The notes beneath the pieces are model-generated. The model was not told where the DNA came from and did no database searches. It worked only from the letters and a program-made list of their open reading frames with translations. DNA of 64,000 nt from Sunxiuqinia rutila. GTDB taxonomy: Bacteria > Bacteroidota > Bacteroidia > Bacteroidales > Prolixibacteraceae. Position numbers and translations under genes: made by a program. Of this stretch, positions 43,306-51,715 are shown in pieces. How positions within the stretch are numbered: position 1 is the stretch's first letter; every line of letters begins with the position of its first letter. The DNA lies in assembly GCF_050589705.1 (NCBI RefSeq), contig NZ_JBNGOT010000013.1:70916-134915 (forward strand), read 5' to 3'.

Positions 43306-44052
43306 CTAGGGTTGAATTAGTTTTGTGAGCCTTCGGATTTTGGGCTTAAAGGTATTCTTTTTTATTTTTTCTTCAGCAAGTACGCGCCCGATGCAGTATT
43401 TGCTGAATCCCATGGGTTTGATGCGGTTCTTTTGGAGGCATTTGCTCAAGGGCGACATGCGGGAAAAACGATTTTGTTTGATTTCAATAATGGCAAATTC
43501 ATCGAGGCTGGCCATTTGTTGTCCGCTTTCAACCCGAAAATTAAAATCGATGGTGCACCGTTCAGTCATTTGTTTGTCAGCCAGCGTTATGCGATGAAAC
43601 TGATTGGTGGATTTTGGAAGCAGCTCCTCCGGATTAATTGGTGAAACCTGGCGAACAAATGCTTTTTCCTGTTCGCTAAGCTCGGGATGGTTGTTCTTTA
43701 TTTTCAAACGCTGCTTAATGGTCTTTCCCTTGTTGGTTTTTTGCTTGACTTCCAAAAAGCTGGTCTGGGTGTCTACATAGGTGCGCTTTCGTACTTTGTA
43801 TCGGTTGAGTTTTCCATTGTGGTGGTGGTGGAAAAGTTGATCATCCGTGGTGTCGAAGTAGTGTGTGTGGTATTCAAGAAGTCGTTTCGAGTCGATTTCC
43901 AGAATGAAATAATGAAGCTCGATAGCCTGAAAAATACCAGGCAGCATGCTAGCAGGTACTAAAAATTTTTTATCGGTTCGTTCCATCAGCTGAACCTGAT
44001 CCAGGTCCTCCAGTCCAATTGCTTCGAAACGAAAAGCATGTTTCGCATTCAT
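43306..44052 (-). CDS. VTC domain polyphosphate polymerase-like protein
   Basis: 248 residues with the VTC4-like polymerase fold. Basic tunnel residues are visible: ERTDKKFLVP near the start, HTHYFDTTDDQLFHHHHNGKLNRYKVRKRTY, EVKQKTNKGKTIKQR, and IEIKQNRFSRMSPLSKC. These match the YFD, R-R-K, E-K and K positions of VTC polymerases. It likely polymerises phosphate from ATP, or a related anion chain, on the inner side of the membrane, together with DUF4956. The short C-terminal basic tail is KIRRLTKLIQP. A polyphosphatase gene lies 8 kb away. Confidence 0.85.
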   Translation of the reverse strand: MNAKHAFRFEAIGLEDLDQVQLMERTDKKFLVPASMLPGIFQAIELHYFILEIDSKRLLEYHTHYFDTTDDQLFHHHHNGKLNRYKVRKRTYVDTQTSFLEVKQKTNKGKTIKQRLKIKNNHPELSEQEKAFVRQVSPINPEELLPKSTNQFHRITLADKQMTERCTIDFNFRVESGQQMASLDEFAIIEIKQNRFSRMSPLSKCLQKNRIKPMGFSKYCIGRVLAEEKIKKNTFKPKIRRLTKLIQP

Positions 44053-44222
44053 GTTAGCGTACTTAAGTTGAGCTGGATGGCAATATAGCAGAATTCGGCT
44101 TGATTTGCTACAAATTCAAATGATATTGTTTGTTTTGAAACAATGAGTTGTTCATAGACAGGTTTCAATGATCAAACTAAAGAATCAACTGATCTGGTGC
44201 TGATTGCTTTACTAGAGGGCAC

Positions 44223-44588
44223 TTAGTTTGGGGAGATTCTGGTCAGTACACTAATTTTTTTAGGGTTGATTAATTGGAAATGCGTGAACTTCGATGGCCT
44301 TGGCTCAACCAGAAAGACCTGAATCAACCGGATTATTTCAGCAATTTCCCAGTCAGACAGCAAAAGTTTGAGGGGGGTGTTGGCAAACGGAATTAAGATC
44401 TGGCGCCGGTCATTATTCTTCCGGATCTCGTTGTCGAAGTGGTTGTATCGAACGGTTCGCAAGTATTGCAGTAACTCCTTCAGCTTTTCTTCGGAAATGA
44501 AATCCATGCCGACATTGCCGTACTCGAGATGAATTTTGCGACAAGCATCGCAAATAAATAGCTGACCGTTTGCACTCACCTTTTTCAT
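44223..44588 (-). CDS. Small zinc-motif protein (DUF6686-like)
   Basis: 121 residues from ATG 44588. A longer frame from 44645 is in the same phase but reaches toward the neighbouring gene. It has a CDACRKIHLEYGNVGMDF motif (Cys near 13 and 16, then His) typical of a small Bacteroidota family that I associate with DUF6686. The rest is helical (LKELLQYLRTVRYNHF, PLKLLLSDWEIAEIIRLIQ). Function unknown. It follows the LuxR regulator gene by 77 bases on the same strand. Confidence 0.6.
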   Translation of the reverse strand: MKKVSANGQLFICDACRKIHLEYGNVGMDFISEEKLKELLQYLRTVRYNHFDNEIRKNNDRRQILIPFANTPLKLLLSDWEIAEIIRLIQVFLVEPRPSKFTHFQLINPKKISVLTRISPN

Positions 44589-44665
44589 GGGCTTTGTTTT
44601 TTTTGATGTGCAAACAAAGTTGCGGCAAAGCAGGTGAACCCACAATCCCCATAAATTGGGGTTTT

Positions 44666-45268
44666 CTAGATTAACTCTTCAGGATTGATGTCCTGAATGT
44701 CCAGCAGGTTATTCATGATGGCATAGACGGTAAGCCCTGAAATGGATTTGATGCCCAGCTTCTCAGTCAGGTTTTTTCGATGCGAAATTACCGTGTGAAT
44801 GCTGATGAAAAGTTTATCTGCAATTTCTTTATTGGCTAGCCCCAGGGCGATGAGCTTAATCACCTCCTTCTCGCGGCTGGTTAGTTCGCCGTTTTCCACC
44901 ATCGCATTTTTAGGTTTCCCGCCTGATTGCCGGATGATCTGAATCAGCTTCTGAATTTGAACCGGTGATGCATAAAGCGTCAGCTGATAGTCGAAGACTT
45001 GAGCCTGATGCGCTTCCTCTTCGTCCTGACAAATGGCAACCAGTGAAACCTCGTTGTTCTTCTTCAACAGGTCAATGGCTTTCTGATTAACTTCTGCCTG
45101 AGCGTCCAGCATTAAAATCATGGTGCTGTTAGTGATGCCCGTAAAGGAGCTTAAGTCACTGGCAGTCGTCAGCTGGGTGATTTCCATCTTGAAATACTCC
45201 TGAAGGATGAGGGACAGGCCTTTCCGGATGATTTCGGACCGATGAACGATGAAGACACTTTCTTTCAT
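44666..45268 (-). CDS. LuxR/NarL-type transcription regulator with a degenerate receiver
   Basis: 200 residues. The C-terminal LuxR-type helix-turn-helix is complete: ELTSREKEVIKLIALGLANKEIADKLF and SIHTVISHRKNLTEKLG (about 127-180). The N-terminal receiver-like part (1-115) lacks the paired acidic residues (VHRSE at the usual pocket) although an Asp is present in MLDAQ, so phosphorylation is doubtful. It overlaps the upstream hemerythrin gene by 4 bases, which suggests that the hemerythrin senses something (O2, NO or iron) and the regulator answers. No kinase is visible nearby. Confidence 0.8.
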   Translation of the reverse strand: MKESVFIVHRSEIIRKGLSLILQEYFKMEITQLTTASDLSSFTGITNSTMILMLDAQAEVNQKAIDLLKKNNEVSLVAICQDEEEAHQAQVFDYQLTLYASPVQIQKLIQIIRQSGGKPKNAMVENGELTSREKEVIKLIALGLANKEIADKLFISIHTVISHRKNLTEKLGIKSISGLTVYAIMNNLLDIQDINPEELI

Positions 45269-45963
45269 TTTTTCAATTCTTTTTCAAACTCAATAACCTG
45301 AGTGATTAAAATATGGTCTTCAATGCGGGCATGATCGTTTAAATCATTTTCAAACTGAAGCAAGGCCGTTAAAAATTCGTTCATGGCATTGTCGTCGTAG
45401 TTGGGGCTTAAGTGACGAATAATCAGGTTTTCCAGGTCGCTTAGCTTGACTTCAACGTTGGTGTGTTCATTTTCAATGACCTCGATGAATGAGCCTTCCG
45501 CCGACAGTTTCTTGTTCTTGTACAATTCAATGATGTAAGGAAAAACCTTTTCATCTTCGAGCTTAAGGTGCAGCAAAAGCTCGGCTTTGTACTTTTGGTA
45601 AAACGAATTGATCATTTTTAAGCTTGAGCAATTGTCGGTACAACTATCCAGCACTTCGTTGAGTAAACGCTCAATTTTGGGAAGGACATATTGAATGTAA
45701 TACTTGTGCGTATTTTTCAGGTAGTCAATCAGTAAAATGGGAGAGAAAGATAAGAATTCAGCTTCCGGAAAGTAGCTGTCGTCGGTGTAGGTGTTCACAA
45801 TGGCCAGAAAAAAATCGGTATTGATTTGTTTTTCCTGACAAACTTCGCCTATGGTTTTTTCTTTGAACCCCAGACGGATTCCGAAACGATTGATTACCGG
45901 CAACAGGTTGTAGTTACGGTTAATCAAGGAGGACATTTTATCTTCTTTCCTGAATAATTCCAT
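45265..45963 (-). CDS. Ric-like hemerythrin domain protein
   Basis: 232 residues. The N-terminal 80 residues resemble the ScdA_N/DUF542 part of Ric/YtfE. The hemerythrin-like bundle carries LLLHLKLEDEKVFP, IENEHTNVEVKL and LNDHARIEDHILI, each with the His and Glu expected for a di-iron site. Ric proteins repair iron-sulfur clusters after nitrosative or oxidative stress. Overlap with the LuxR gene makes a paired sensor-regulator unit plausible. Upstream 46 kb-side intergenic region (about 340 bases) has no exact -7 box. Confidence 0.8.
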   Translation of the reverse strand: MELFRKEDKMSSLINRNYNLLPVINRFGIRLGFKEKTIGEVCQEKQINTDFFLAIVNTYTDDSYFPEAEFLSFSPILLIDYLKNTHKYYIQYVLPKIERLLNEVLDSCTDNCSSLKMINSFYQKYKAELLLHLKLEDEKVFPYIIELYKNKKLSAEGSFIEVIENEHTNVEVKLSDLENLIIRHLSPNYDDNAMNEFLTALLQFENDLNDHARIEDHILITQVIEFEKELKK

Positions 45964-46304
45964 CGTTATTTGTTTTGCGTGTTGTAGTATAAACAGCTTT
46001 GTGCAGGTTTAGATTAAAATATTTTTAATGAATTGGAATAAAATTACCAATAAGTCAGTTTTTGTTTTGCTGCAAAGGAGTTTAGGGGACTTGGTTTATC
46101 AGAATATTGATTTGCACTAAAAGCTAAAAGAACAAAAACGAGTCCGTCCATAACGAACGAAGAGGATAAAAAAGCGGTCTTTTCTGTCCTCTTCGATATA
46201 GTTTGCCGGAAGACCGGCTTGTTAAACTTCCTGTTTTTGTGGCCTCCGGGCTTTGTTAGCCTAAACCCATGTGGGCAATGTCGCAGCCGTTTGCTCTTTG
46301 CCGA
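45964..46304. other. Intergenic region with a long hairpin
   Basis: 341 bases without a gene. CGAAGAGGA (46158-46166) and TCCTCTTCG (46187-46195) form a perfect 9-bp stem with a 20-nt loop that is itself A-run / T-run rich. A second small hairpin, GCCGG (46205-46209) with CCGGC (46214-46218), lies just after. Neither has the T tract of a standard terminator. Confidence 0.45.
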
Positions 46305-46754
46305 CTAGCGGTAAGGCAGCTTGGTCAAAACTTCGGCCAGCTGATTGATGCCTTCCTTCAGTTTTTTGCCTGCCATCATTTTGATCATCATGCCCATCTC
46401 GGCATGTAGGGTCAGCTTCATTTTCGTTTGGTAAGGGCTTACCGGAAGCAGCTGAATCCAGAAGGTAATTTCAACGGGTAAACTGCCTGAACTTTCAACT
46501 TTAATGGTTTTGAAAGGCTCCCGATTGATAATCCGGATTTCGGCCTGGCCCATGCCGCCAATGTCAAACCGGCACGAATCGCTGTCCGATTCAAAATTGT
46601 TGATCTTGATTTGTGGAACTTGTTCGCTCACCTTTTGCAATAAACCGTCGTTCACATATTGCGATAGGTTTTCAAAGTTTGAAAGATAGTTGAAGACCAC
46701 TTCTTCATTGTGGTCAATAAATTTAATGTCGCTGGTATATTTACTTAAAGCCAT
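46305..46754 (-). CDS. SRPBCC (START-like) domain protein
   Basis: 149 residues with the helix-grip fold of the SRPBCC superfamily: SDIKFIDHNEEVVFNYLSNFENLSQYV, RFDIGGMGQAEIRIINREPF, SLPVEITFWIQLLP, and a C-terminal long helix (MMIKMMAGKKLKEGINQLAEVL). A small hydrophobic ligand or partner may bind; substrate unknown. A separate transcript: pyrE ends in a terminator just upstream. Confidence 0.78.
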   Translation of the reverse strand: MALSKYTSDIKFIDHNEEVVFNYLSNFENLSQYVNDGLLQKVSEQVPQIKINNFESDSDSCRFDIGGMGQAEIRIINREPFKTIKVESSGSLPVEITFWIQLLPVSPYQTKMKLTLHAEMGMMIKMMAGKKLKEGINQLAEVLTKLPYR

Positions 46755-46766
46755 AAATTACAGATT

Positions 46767-46795
46767 AAAAAAAATCCCCGGATGGTGTCCGGGGA
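46767..46795 (-). terminator. Rho-independent terminator of pyrE
   Basis: TCCCCGGA (46775-46782) and TCCGGGGA (46788-46795) form a perfect 8-bp stem with a 5-nt loop. On the minus strand it is followed by eight T residues (46774 down to 46767), directly after pyrE and before the SRPBCC start. Confidence 0.88.
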
Positions 46796-46818
46796 ATATC
46801 TATCAAAAGTTTTATTTC

Positions 46819-47451
46819 TTATTTACCCCAATTGGCTGGGTCTTGTCGCCATTGGTTTAAAGATTCAACCTGCGATTCTTTAATTTCGCCAGATTCCAAG
46901 GCCACCTCAATCAATGTTTTGTAGCGGCTTAATGTTGTCAGCTCGATGCCTGCTTTTTCAAAATTTTCCTTAGCAACCGGGAAGTTGTAAGTGAAGATAG
47001 CCATCATGCCCAAAACGTCGCCACCAAAGTTTGAAATTGCTTCAGCTGCTTTCAAACTGCTGACACCTGTTGAAACCAAATCTTCGATGATAACCACTTT
47101 TTGTCCGGCTTTCAGGTCGCCTTCAATCAGGTTTTCCAACCCGTGATCTTTCGGTTTTGAACGAACGTAGATGAATGGCAGGCCAAGTTCCTGAGCAACC
47201 AACATGCCGTGGGCAATAGCTCCGGTAGCTACTCCGGCAATGACTTCTGCATTGGGGTATTGTTCACGAATCAACTTTACAAATTGATCACGGATAAATG
47301 TACGCGCTTCCGGATAAGACAAAATTTTACGGTTGTCGCAGTAGATCGGAGCTTTCCATCCTGACGCCCAGGTGAATGGGTTTGATGGTTGAATTTTTAT
47401 TGTGTTTATTTGTACGAGTTTCTTCGTAACCTCAACGTGAATCTCTTGCAT
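46819..47451 (-). CDS. pyrE: Orotate phosphoribosyltransferase
   Basis: 210 residues. The PRPP-binding loop reads KVVIIEDLVSTGVSS (about 121-135), with upstream GVATGAIAHGMLVAQELGLPFIYVRSKPKDHG typical of PyrE. It joins orotate to PRPP for UMP synthesis. It is divergent from the Nudix gene; the 33-base gap to the preferred Nudix start holds a -7 box on the minus strand. It ends in a strong terminator. Confidence 0.95.
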   Translation of the reverse strand: MQEIHVEVTKKLVQINTIKIQPSNPFTWASGWKAPIYCDNRKILSYPEARTFIRDQFVKLIREQYPNAEVIAGVATGAIAHGMLVAQELGLPFIYVRSKPKDHGLENLIEGDLKAGQKVVIIEDLVSTGVSSLKAAEAISNFGGDVLGMMAIFTYNFPVAKENFEKAGIELTTLSRYKTLIEVALESGEIKESQVESLNQWRQDPANWGK

Positions 47452-47481
47452 AATCTATGAATGTTTAATCTGTTTTCGGGA

Positions 47482-47489
47482 CAAATGTA
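47482..47489 (-). promoter_or_regulatory. Bacteroidota -7 box for pyrE
   Basis: Minus-strand TACATTTG matches TAnnTTTG exactly, 31 bases before the pyrE ATG (leader about 24 nt). It overlaps the preferred start codon of the divergent Nudix gene (47485-47487), an unusually tight arrangement. Confidence 0.5.
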
Positions 47490-48111
47490 CAAAGTTTTTT
47501 TCAATGAGCACCTGCTGGTTCAGGGAGACCAAATCAACAATTCACCTAAAGATAACATTTGTGAAACTGCTGATATAAAGGATTTTAAAGACCTTGAAAC
47601 GCACCTTCAAACTTTAGAAAGAAGTAAACATGTTGTAAAACTGTTAATTGTCCTGAACGAGGGGCTTGACCTCATGCAACTGCTTGCCGATAATATGACT
47701 TTAATTCCTGCGGCTGGCGGTCTGGTAACCAATGCCAGCGGGCGTTTTTTATGCATTCGGCGATTCGGGAGATGGGATCTTCCCAAAGGAAAAATTGAAG
47801 CAGGAGAAGAACCGGACAAAGCCGCTATTCGTGAGGTGGAGGAAGAGTGTGGAATTTCCGGAATGAGCATTTCTGAGCAACTTCCATCTACCTTCCATAT
47901 TTACCGGTCGCCCTACCTGCCTGCGGACAACAATTGGGTGTTGAAAGAAACCCATTGGTTTAAAATGAACTATGCCGGAGAAGAGCACTTAAAGCCTCAA
48001 ACGGAAGAGCAAATTGAGGAGGTGCGCTGGGTTTCGGAGAATGAGCTACCCATGGTATACCGCGACACTTATGGTAATTTGAAAGAATTGTTAAAGCCTT
48101 ACCTGCTTTGA
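47485..48111 (+). CDS. Nudix hydrolase domain protein
   Basis: 208 residues from ATG 47485; ATG 47461 in the same frame would give 216 and leave only 9 bases to pyrE. The MYKVFFNE start is the more usual one for this family. The Nudix box is intact: GKIEAGEEPDKAAIREVEEECGI (about 111-133, matching Gx5Ex7REUxEExGU). The N-terminal part (about 1-80) is a family-specific cap. The substrate cannot be told. It is divergent from pyrE and its 3' end overlaps the convergent TlpA-like gene by 13 bases. Confidence 0.88.
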   Translation: MYKVFFNEHLLVQGDQINNSPKDNICETADIKDFKDLETHLQTLERSKHVVKLLIVLNEGLDLMQLLADNMTLIPAAGGLVTNASGRFLCIRRFGRWDLPKGKIEAGEEPDKAAIREVEEECGISGMSISEQLPSTFHIYRSPYLPADNNWVLKETHWFKMNYAGEEHLKPQTEEQIEEVRWVSENELPMVYRDTYGNLKELLKPYLL

Positions 48112-49538
48112 TGGCTTTGTTCTTCCAGATGCTTTTTGCGGAGTAGGTTGATAAAATGTTGCTCGAAGCCATCGAGTGGGTTGGGGGCCGGCGATAAAAC
48201 CAGCTTGCCCGCCGGATCCAACAGGTAAGCAATTGGGAAATTGGAGATGCGATACTTGTCTGCGGTCTGCTCATCAACCACATAAAAGGTTCCTAACCAG
48301 TTTTGCTGGCTGATTATCGCCTGCTTTTCGGCCTCGTCGGGCATAATCAGGTTCAGAATGTGTAACTCCTGCTGAAGGGGAGCCTGCAGGGTTTTTAGTT
48401 GATCCAGGTGTTGCCGGCAAATGGGGTTGGATACCCGAGTGAAGTTCAGGTAAACGTATTTCCCGGCGAAATCAGCTAATTGGTGCTGTTGCCCTTTAAA
48501 ATTAGTCATTGAAAATTGGGGAGCCTGACTGCCCTGCTGTAAATAGGTTAATTTGGCTTTCAGCCGTTGTGCCATGTCTTTTTTATTTTGTTCCCACGTG
48601 CTTTCTTCAATTTTCGATAACAGCCGGAGCAAGCTTCGTTGTGAAAATTTGCCTTGAAAATAGGCATCGTTTATGGCTTGCAGGATAACCAGCTGACTGA
48701 GTTCACTGTTCCAGCCGTTTTCGCTGATCAGGTAAGCTTCAATACCCGCCAGATTCGCTTGCCCAACCAAGCGTTTGAAATCGTTCCCCTGAATTTTATT
48801 TCCCTCAAATTCAAACTGATTGGCGAAAAGTTGTTTGAACAGCTGGGCACATGGAGGAATGCCCAGGTCGGGTTTTTGATCGAGAAAATAGGTTTGGATG
48901 AATTGTTTGGACTCACCCTGGTGGAGAATGAATTCAGCAAATGCCAGGCGGTAAAACTTGTACCGTTCAAAGTAAGTATTGGATGTTGGTGGAAAATCCT
49001 GGTGTAAAAGCTTGTTCAACGAGTCAACCGCCGCTTGGGATTTCTGGTGGTAGATTTGGTTAAAGTAGCGGCTTTCCTCTTTGAAATAAGCCAATTCAAA
49101 GGCCTCAATCTGTCGGTTGAGTTCCTGTGGATGGCTGTTTTTGAGGACAAAGCTGATTTCATCTGCCTCAAAAAAGGCATTGCGCTTTTGACTGGGCGGC
49201 ACCGGTTTTAGCGGAGGTAAAGTCAGCTCATATTGTTTTCCGGGTTCCAGAAACAGCGAGGCCTGGTAGGAATCGAAAGTGGCAAAGGCATAGGTGATTT
49301 CCTGCAAGCTTAGCGTTGCCTCAAAACTGCCATCTGATGCAATTGCCAACCGGGTCAGTAATTGCTTTTCCTCTGAAATCGGATCAGCGTAACGGTACAG
49401 CTCTATTTGATAGCCAGCATATTCCGGCGCTTTTCCTGATAGAACAACCTGTTGCTGGGCTTGCAAAAACGGCCGGAAGCCAATGGTTAAAACGAAAAAA
49501 AGAAGGAGGGTTTTAAGCTTCATCTTTTTTAAATTCAT
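48099..49538 (-). CDS. TlpA-like thioredoxin-fold protein with an altered active site
   Basis: 479 residues. A signal peptide (about 1-28, ending FLQAQ) is followed by a DUF4369-like N-terminal beta domain and a helical middle part. The C-terminal thioredoxin fold (about 340-470) has SQAPQFSMTNFKGQQHQLADFAGKYV as entry. The CxxC position reads SNPICRQHL: one Cys only, so thiol-disulfide exchange by the usual mechanism is doubtful. The start overlaps coaD by 26 bases; ATG 49523 (Met6) would overlap by 11. Possible role in envelope redox or peptide binding. Confidence 0.75.
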   Translation of the reverse strand: MNLKKMKLKTLLLFFVLTIGFRPFLQAQQQVVLSGKAPEYAGYQIELYRYADPISEEKQLLTRLAIASDGSFEATLSLQEITYAFATFDSYQASLFLEPGKQYELTLPPLKPVPPSQKRNAFFEADEISFVLKNSHPQELNRQIEAFELAYFKEESRYFNQIYHQKSQAAVDSLNKLLHQDFPPTSNTYFERYKFYRLAFAEFILHQGESKQFIQTYFLDQKPDLGIPPCAQLFKQLFANQFEFEGNKIQGNDFKRLVGQANLAGIEAYLISENGWNSELSQLVILQAINDAYFQGKFSQRSLLRLLSKIEESTWEQNKKDMAQRLKAKLTYLQQGSQAPQFSMTNFKGQQHQLADFAGKYVYLNFTRVSNPICRQHLDQLKTLQAPLQQELHILNLIMPDEAEKQAIISQQNWLGTFYVVDEQTADKYRISNFPIAYLLDPAGKLVLSPAPNPLDGFEQHFINLLRKKHLEEQSHQSR

Positions 49539-49995
49539 CCATGTTTAATTTATTGGGTAAAAACATGCTGGCATCGCCGCCATGCAGGATAATGTCGCGA
49601 ACAATGGAAGAGTTTACCGGGGTATGCTCTGGTTTGGTCAGCAGGAAAACGGTCTCAATCTGCGGGTGCATCTTTTTGTTAACCTGCGCAATGGCCCGTT
49701 CGTACTCAAAGTCGGCCGATGTGCGTAGGCCCCTCAGAATGTAGTTGGCGTTTACTTTCTTGCAAAAGTCAACCGTCAGTCCTTCATGGGTTTGAACCTC
49801 CACTTTGGGCTCATCGTCAAAAACCTGGTCAATCCATTTCATGCGTTTTTCAATGGGAAAGAAGGATTGCTTGTTGGTGTTGTACCCAATCATGATGATA
49901 ATTTTATCAAACATGGGAAGGGCTCTTCTGACAATACTTTCATGTCCGATGGTAAACGGATCAAACGAACCGGGAAATATGGCGACACGTTTCAT
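49513..49995 (-). CDS. coaD: Phosphopantetheine adenylyltransferase
   Basis: 160 residues. Nucleotidyltransferase motif GSFDPFTIGHESIVRRAL (about 9-26), RGLRTSADFEYE and the SSIVRDIILHGGD C-terminal loop are all present. It makes dephospho-CoA. An exact -7 box lies 30 bases before the ATG. The 3' end is overlapped by the TlpA-like gene. Confidence 0.95.
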   Translation of the reverse strand: MKRVAIFPGSFDPFTIGHESIVRRALPMFDKIIIMIGYNTNKQSFFPIEKRMKWIDQVFDDEPKVEVQTHEGLTVDFCKKVNANYILRGLRTSADFEYERAIAQVNKKMHPQIETVFLLTKPEHTPVNSSIVRDIILHGGDASMFLPNKLNMDEFKKDEA

Positions 49996-50024
49996 AGTCT
50001 GCGTGTTTTATGTTTTTAAAGCTC

Positions 50025-50032
50025 CAAATATA
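50025..50032 (-). promoter_or_regulatory. Bacteroidota -7 box for coaD
   Basis: Minus-strand TATATTTG, an exact TAnnTTTG match, gives a leader of about 23 nt to the coaD ATG at 49995. Confidence 0.5.
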
Positions 50033-50526
50033 ACGGATATTCTTTGTAATTATTCGATATCCGAATGCTTATTGCCGAAGTGCGTGCCCGGAGAATAGGC
50101 AAACGTGCAGGAAATGAAGGGCTATCCGGAGCCATTTTAAAGGTACTGTCAAGTGGCCTTTTCAAAATTGAAATGGTTTTTTGTAAAATGAGTGAGCAGG
50201 AAGCTCTGCTATTTATAGAAAATGACTTGCTGTTTATGAGGAAACAAAAAAAGGAAACCCATGAAACTCGGTCCGTTCCCCGGGAAACAATAAACCCCGG
50301 GGTGAAGTGTTTAAATACGCCATGACAACAACAAAAACTTTCCGGCTTCAGCGGGTCTCCTTAATTTTGTACTATGTCTTTCTAAGGTCGGTAATCTTTC
50401 GTTTTGTTATAACAACAAATTCTCCAAGAAGTTTGCTTATTCCGGAAAAACATGTTGTATGGCTTTAAAAAGGTCAAAAACACCTGATAAACTGATGTTT
50501 CACAATGTGAAAAATTATCCTTATCG
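50033..50526. other. Intergenic region between coaD and the NtrC-like gene
   Basis: About 490 bases. An 86-codon plus-strand frame (50065-50325) has no recognisable domain and no promoter, so it is not called. CCCCGGG (50278-50284) and CCCGGGG (50296-50302) form a 7-bp inverted repeat with an 11-nt loop and no T tract. Nothing else is supported. Confidence 0.4.
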
Positions 50527-51690
50527 CTACTTAATGGGCGCAGCAAAGGTTTCAACATCACTGTCGGTAATGGATTTATTTCCCAGAATGATCAGGCGTT
50601 CGATGACATTTCGAAATTCACGAATATTTCCGGTCCAGTTAATCTGTTGCAGTTTAACCAAAGCTTCGTCGGTAATGGTCTTTTCGGGCATGCCATATTC
50701 GCTGCAAATTTGCTTGATAAAGTGATTGGCCAGTTCGGGGATGTCTTCAGCCCGTTCGTTGAGGGTGGGAACTTGAATCAGAATAACACTCAATCGGTGG
50801 TATAAGTCCTCGCGGAAGTTGTTGTTTTCAATTTCTTCACTCAGGTTTTTGTTGGTTGCTGCCACCACGCGCACATCCACCTTAATGGGTTTGTCACCTC
50901 CAACGCGGGTGATGACATTTTCCTGTAAGGCACGCAATACTTTGGCTTGAGCCGAAAGGCTCATATCGCCAATTTCGTCCAAAAAGAGGGTTCCGCCCGA
51001 AGCCTGCTCAAATTTCCCTTTGCGCTGTTTGACAGCCGAAGTAAAAGCTCCTTTTTCATGGCCGAACAGTTCGCTTTCAATTAATTCTGAAGGAATGGCT
51101 GCGCAGTTGACTTCGATGAACGGACCCGAAGCGCGGTTGCTTTGATCGTGCAGGCGACGGGCAACCAGCTCTTTTCCCGTTCCGTTGGCTCCGGTAATCA
51201 GCACCCGGGCATCGGTGGGGGCCACCTTATCGGCCATCTGAATGATTCGTTGCATGGCCTCGGATTGTCCGACAATTTCGTATTTTTTGTTCACCCTCTT
51301 TTTCAATACCTTGGTTTCGGTAATCAGGTTCGATTTGTCCATGGCGTTGCGAATGGTGATGAGCAGGCGATTCAGGTCGAGCGGTTTTTCAATATAGTCA
51401 AAGGCTCCCTTTTTGATTGACTCCACAGCAGTGTCAATATTTCCATGTCCGGAGATCATCACAACGGGTACGTCGGGGGCAAGGATTTGGACTTTTTGAA
51501 GCACCTCGATGCCATCCATACCAGGCATTTTGATATCGCATAACACGATGTCGTAGACGTTTTTACGAATCAGGTCAATCCCTTGCTGACCATCTTCAGC
51601 CAGGTCAACCTGGTATTTTTCAAACTCCAGAATATCCTTCAGCGTGTTTCTGATACTGCGCTCATCGTCGATCACTAATATTTTTGACAT
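50527..51690 (-). CDS. NtrC-family response regulator without a DNA-binding domain
   Basis: 387 residues. Receiver domain (about 1-120) with VIDDERSIRNTL, phospho-Asp in CDIKMPGMDG and KPLDLNRL. AAA+ sigma-54 activator domain (about 140-375) with Walker A GANGTGKELVAR, the sigma-54 loop written GAFTSA instead of the usual GAFTGA, and TLFLDEIGDM. The chain stops right after the AAA module (ETFAAPIK), so the Fis-type helix-turn-helix of NtrC is absent. It could act from solution on sigma-54 holoenzyme. An exact -7 box precedes it. Confidence 0.9.
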   Translation of the reverse strand: MSKILVIDDERSIRNTLKDILEFEKYQVDLAEDGQQGIDLIRKNVYDIVLCDIKMPGMDGIEVLQKVQILAPDVPVVMISGHGNIDTAVESIKKGAFDYIEKPLDLNRLLITIRNAMDKSNLITETKVLKKRVNKKYEIVGQSEAMQRIIQMADKVAPTDARVLITGANGTGKELVARRLHDQSNRASGPFIEVNCAAIPSELIESELFGHEKGAFTSAVKQRKGKFEQASGGTLFLDEIGDMSLSAQAKVLRALQENVITRVGGDKPIKVDVRVVAATNKNLSEEIENNNFREDLYHRLSVILIQVPTLNERAEDIPELANHFIKQICSEYGMPEKTITDEALVKLQQINWTGNIREFRNVIERLIILGNKSITDSDVETFAAPIK

Positions 51691-51715
51691 GGTGTGCTTT
51701 TAAATTTTATTCGTT

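Noticed and set aside
50278..50302. GC-rich inverted repeat as a terminator
   Set aside because: No T run follows on either strand.
50065..50325. 86-codon plus-strand frame
   Set aside because: No domain, signal peptide or promoter; composition like non-coding sequence.
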